Positions 1 through 9,743 of a stretch of 9,743 nt of DNA are shown here, one piece after another. The stretch spans positions 1 to 9,743 of the forward strand of contig JADLHH010000396.1 in NCBI GenBank assembly GCA_020848855.1, in the 5' to 3' direction. This stretch comes from Anaerolineae bacterium. GTDB lineage: Bacteria; Chloroflexota; Anaerolineae; Aggregatilineales; Phototrophicaceae. Below the pieces are notes generated by a model. It was not told the origin of the DNA, did not search any database, and saw only the letters and a list, made by a program, of their open reading frames with translations. Position 1 is the stretch's first letter. Every line of letters starts with the position of its first letter. The position numbers and the translations under genes are program-made.

Positions 1-2
1 GG

Positions 3-8003
<8,001 letters not shown>

Positions 8004-8006
8004 GTT

Positions 8007-9680
8007 TTGTCGGTCGTAATAAGCGATAAACATATCGAACTGGAATGCATCAACTGCCGGACGCGCGTCCCGCTCGACAAAAACGTGGACGGCTGCCCGG
8101 CTTGCGGTGAGAATATCCTCGAAGCGCGCTACGAGCTAGGTAAAATCAACGTCAAGGAATGGCTGCGGGCGCTCAAGCAGCGCCCCGAAGGGCTGTGGCG
8201 CTACGCCGAAGTCCTGCCGATCTACGACCTCAATAACATCGTCAGCCTGGGCGAAGGCGGCACACCGCTGATCAAGTCGCGCGCGCTGGCGTCGATGCTC
8301 GGACTCAAGCACCTGTACATCAAGGACGAGCGGCAGGGACCGACCGCCAGCTTCAAAGACCGGCAGGCGACGGTGGCGATTTCGGCGCTCAAGGAGATGG
8401 GCGTTGACGCGGTGGTGGTCGCCAGCACGGGCAACGTCGCCATCGCCTACGCGGCTTACGGTGCGCGGGCGGGCATCAAGCTGTGGGCGTTCTTCCCCAG
8501 CCTGACGCCCGGCGAGAAGATGCGCGAGGCGGCGCTCTACGGTGCGGAAGTCATCAAGATCACCGGCACGTATGACCAGACGAAGGAACTGGCGGCGCAC
8601 TTCGCCAAGCGGCAGGGTGTGTTCCTCGACCGGGGCATCAAGAGCGTGGCGGCAATCGAAGCCATGAAGACGATGGCGTACGAAATCGCCGAGCAGTTGG
8701 GCTTTATGCTCAACGACGGCGCGCGCTGGCGCTCCCCGGACTGGTTCATACAGGCGGTCAGCGGCGGCATGGGTCCCATCGGCGTCGGCAAGGGCTACCG
8801 TGAGATGTACGACTTCGGGCTGATCGACCGGATGCCGGCGCTCGGTCTGGTACAGTCGACAGGCTGCGCGCCGATGGTCGAAGCCTTCAGGCGCGGGCAG
8901 CGCATCGCCACGCCCAACGACAACCCGGAAACGCTGATCACGACGCTGGCGACCGGCAACCCCGGTCGCGCATACGAGCTGCTGTACGATTACGTTCACG
9001 AATACGGCGGTCATTTCTGCTCCGCCGACGACGAAGAAGCCTTCAACGCCATTCGCATCCTTGCCCGCAATGACGGCATCTCGGTCGAGCCAGCGGTGGG
9101 CGTGGCGTTCGCCGGGCTGTTCAAGATGGTGCGCGAAGGAGTGATCAAGCCGGACGACGTGGTGGTGATCAACTGCTCCGGGCATACGCTGCCCGTCGAG
9201 ACGACCATTCTCGGCGAACTGCGCCAGCGCTCGGTCGATCTTTCGCAGCGCACGCACGCGCCGGTGCTGCCGCAGGAAGGTCTGGTCGCCGCGCTGGAGC
9301 AGATGGAAGCGCAGGTGAAGCGCATCGTCGTCATCGAGGACAACGTCGACGCGGCGCGGCTGATCAAGCGCGTGCTGGCGGCGCGCGCGTTCGAGGTGCA
9401 TATCGCCCATAACGGCGCGGAAGGCTTGCAGACCGTGCGCCGCGAAAACCCCGATCTGGTCATCACCGACCTGATGATGCCGGACGTGGACGGCTTTACC
9501 GTCATCGACACGCTGAAAGCCGACCCCGACCTGCAGCACATCCCAATTGTGGTTATCACGGCGAAGGAGCTGACCGCCCGCGAGCGCGCCCGCCTCAACA
9601 ACCAGGTTGACCTGCTGCTGAAAAAAGGCCCAACCATCGACGACGACATCGTCGAAAATCTGGTGCATAAGCTGGACTGA
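8007..9680 (+). CDS. Threonine-synthase-like PLP enzyme fused to a C-terminal receiver domain
   Basis: A 557-residue cytoplasmic protein. An N-terminal zinc ribbon (Cys14, Cys17, Cys30, Cys33) and a fold-type II PLP catalytic domain (about 70-400) match the threonine synthase family, which converts O-phosphohomoserine to threonine. Visible motifs: LGEGGTPL (81-88), Schiff-base Lys117 in GPTASFKDRQ, ASTGN (139-143), a Gly-rich phosphate loop VSGGMGPIG (251-259) and NCSGH (389-393). After a 35-residue linker comes a full receiver (437-557) with Glu444/Asp445, phospho-acceptor Asp488, Thr518 and Lys540. Family enzymes usually end near residue 400, so the receiver is an added domain. True threonine synthases normally have NPTGSFKDRG, an NPxRxxGQKT stretch and TGHGLKD; here these are GPTASFKDRQ, AAIEAMKTM and CSGHTLPVE, so another substrate, or a regulatory role, is possible. 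It sits three bases after the kinase stop in the same frame. The PLP fold and fusion are secure; the reaction is not, so no symbol is given. Confidence 0.95.
   Translation: MSVVISDKHIELECINCRTRVPLDKNVDGCPACGENILEARYELGKINVKEWLRALKQRPEGLWRYAEVLPIYDLNNIVSLGEGGTPLIKSRALASMLGLKHLYIKDERQGPTASFKDRQATVAISALKEMGVDAVVVASTGNVAIAYAAYGARAGIKLWAFFPSLTPGEKMREAALYGAEVIKITGTYDQTKELAAHFAKRQGVFLDRGIKSVAAIEAMKTMAYEIAEQLGFMLNDGARWRSPDWFIQAVSGGMGPIGVGKGYREMYDFGLIDRMPALGLVQSTGCAPMVEAFRRGQRIATPNDNPETLITTLATGNPGRAYELLYDYVHEYGGHFCSADDEEAFNAIRILARNDGISVEPAVGVAFAGLFKMVREGVIKPDDVVVINCSGHTLPVETTILGELRQRSVDLSQRTHAPVLPQEGLVAALEQMEAQVKRIVVIEDNVDAARLIKRVLAARAFEVHIAHNGAEGLQTVRRENPDLVITDLMMPDVDGFTVIDTLKADPDLQHIPIVVITAKELTARERARLNNQVDLLLKKGPTIDDDIVENLVHKLD
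9315..9677 (+). other. Receiver domain at the C-terminus of the PLP enzyme
   Basis: Residues 437-557 of the PLP enzyme. KRIVVIEDNVD gives the Mg-binding acidic pair, VITDLMMPDVDG the acceptor Asp488 (codon at nt 9468), VVITAK the Thr518 switch, and LLLKKG the conserved Lys. Every residue needed for phosphorylation is present, so it is probably a functional phospho-acceptor and the likeliest target of the adjacent kinase. There is no DNA-binding domain after it: the protein ends seven residues after the last REC helix (VENLVHKLD). Confidence 0.93.
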
Positions 9681-9692
9681 GTAAGTTTGTCC

Positions 9693-9720
9693 GTAGGGGC
9701 GTTCAATTGAACGCCCCTAC
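9693..9720. repeat. Perfect 28-bp palindrome, possible terminator or dispersed repeat
   Basis: Half-site GTAGGGGCGTTCAA is followed directly by its exact reverse complement, with no mismatch and no spacer. It begins 13 bases after the stop of the PLP-enzyme gene. In RNA it could fold into a 12-bp GC-rich stem with an AATT loop. No T-run follows (AATATCTGTG), so it is not a classic intrinsic terminator. Palindromes of this GTAGGGGCG...CGCCCCTAC style recur between genes in some Chloroflexota and cyanobacteria as I recall; a dispersed repeat that also ends or stabilises transcripts is plausible. Confidence 0.75.
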
Positions 9721-9743
9721 AATATCTGTGTCCGCCTGCCACC

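Noticed and set aside
8136..9668. Long minus-strand open frame (510 codons) opposite the PLP-enzyme gene
   Set aside because: Same codon-register effect: it ends at the sense CTA codon at 8136-8138, and the sense strand has clear catalytic and receiver motifs throughout.
9681..9743. Promoter or RNA gene in the tail after the enzyme gene
   Set aside because: Apart from the palindrome, no -35/-10 pair, tRNA arms or other structure can be supported in 63 bases.

Overview
The window looks like a fragment of a high-GC bacterial chromosome (roughly 60-65% G+C by eye, strong preference for G/C third positions). The very long multi-GAF sensor kinase, the TTG start and the palindromic intergenic repeat with GGGGCG/CGCCCC arms suggest Chloroflexota (Anaerolineae-like). 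That placement is from memory of similar architectures, not a search, and is tentative.

Layout: almost the whole window is two plus-strand genes in the same reading frame. Gene 1 (nt 3-8003, 5' end cut off by the window edge) encodes a giant membrane-anchored hybrid histidine kinase. Its order is: end of an extracytoplasmic sensor domain, one membrane helix, HAMP, six GAF or GAF-like modules, a PAS domain, five more GAF modules, HisKA, HATPase_c and two receiver (REC) domains. Gene 2 (nt 8007-9680) starts at a TTG three bases after the kinase stop, behind a well-placed GGAG. It encodes a zinc-ribbon, PLP-dependent, threonine-synthase-like enzyme fused at its C-terminus to a complete REC domain. 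After gene 2 a perfect 28-bp palindrome (9693-9720) lies in the short tail of the window.

How they may work together: the spacing indicates one transcript and probably translational coupling. A kinase with a canonical HELRTP phosphorylation site next to a fold-type II PLP enzyme carrying an intact phospho-acceptor receiver suggests a two-component system whose output is an amino-acid-type enzyme rather than a DNA-binding protein. This is inference. The receiver of the enzyme and the last receiver of the kinase resemble each other, including a Lys-Gly in place of the usual Lys-Pro. Several motifs that bind substrate in true threonine synthases are altered, so the enzyme's substrate is uncertain. 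No RNA gene, CRISPR array or insertion sequence was seen.
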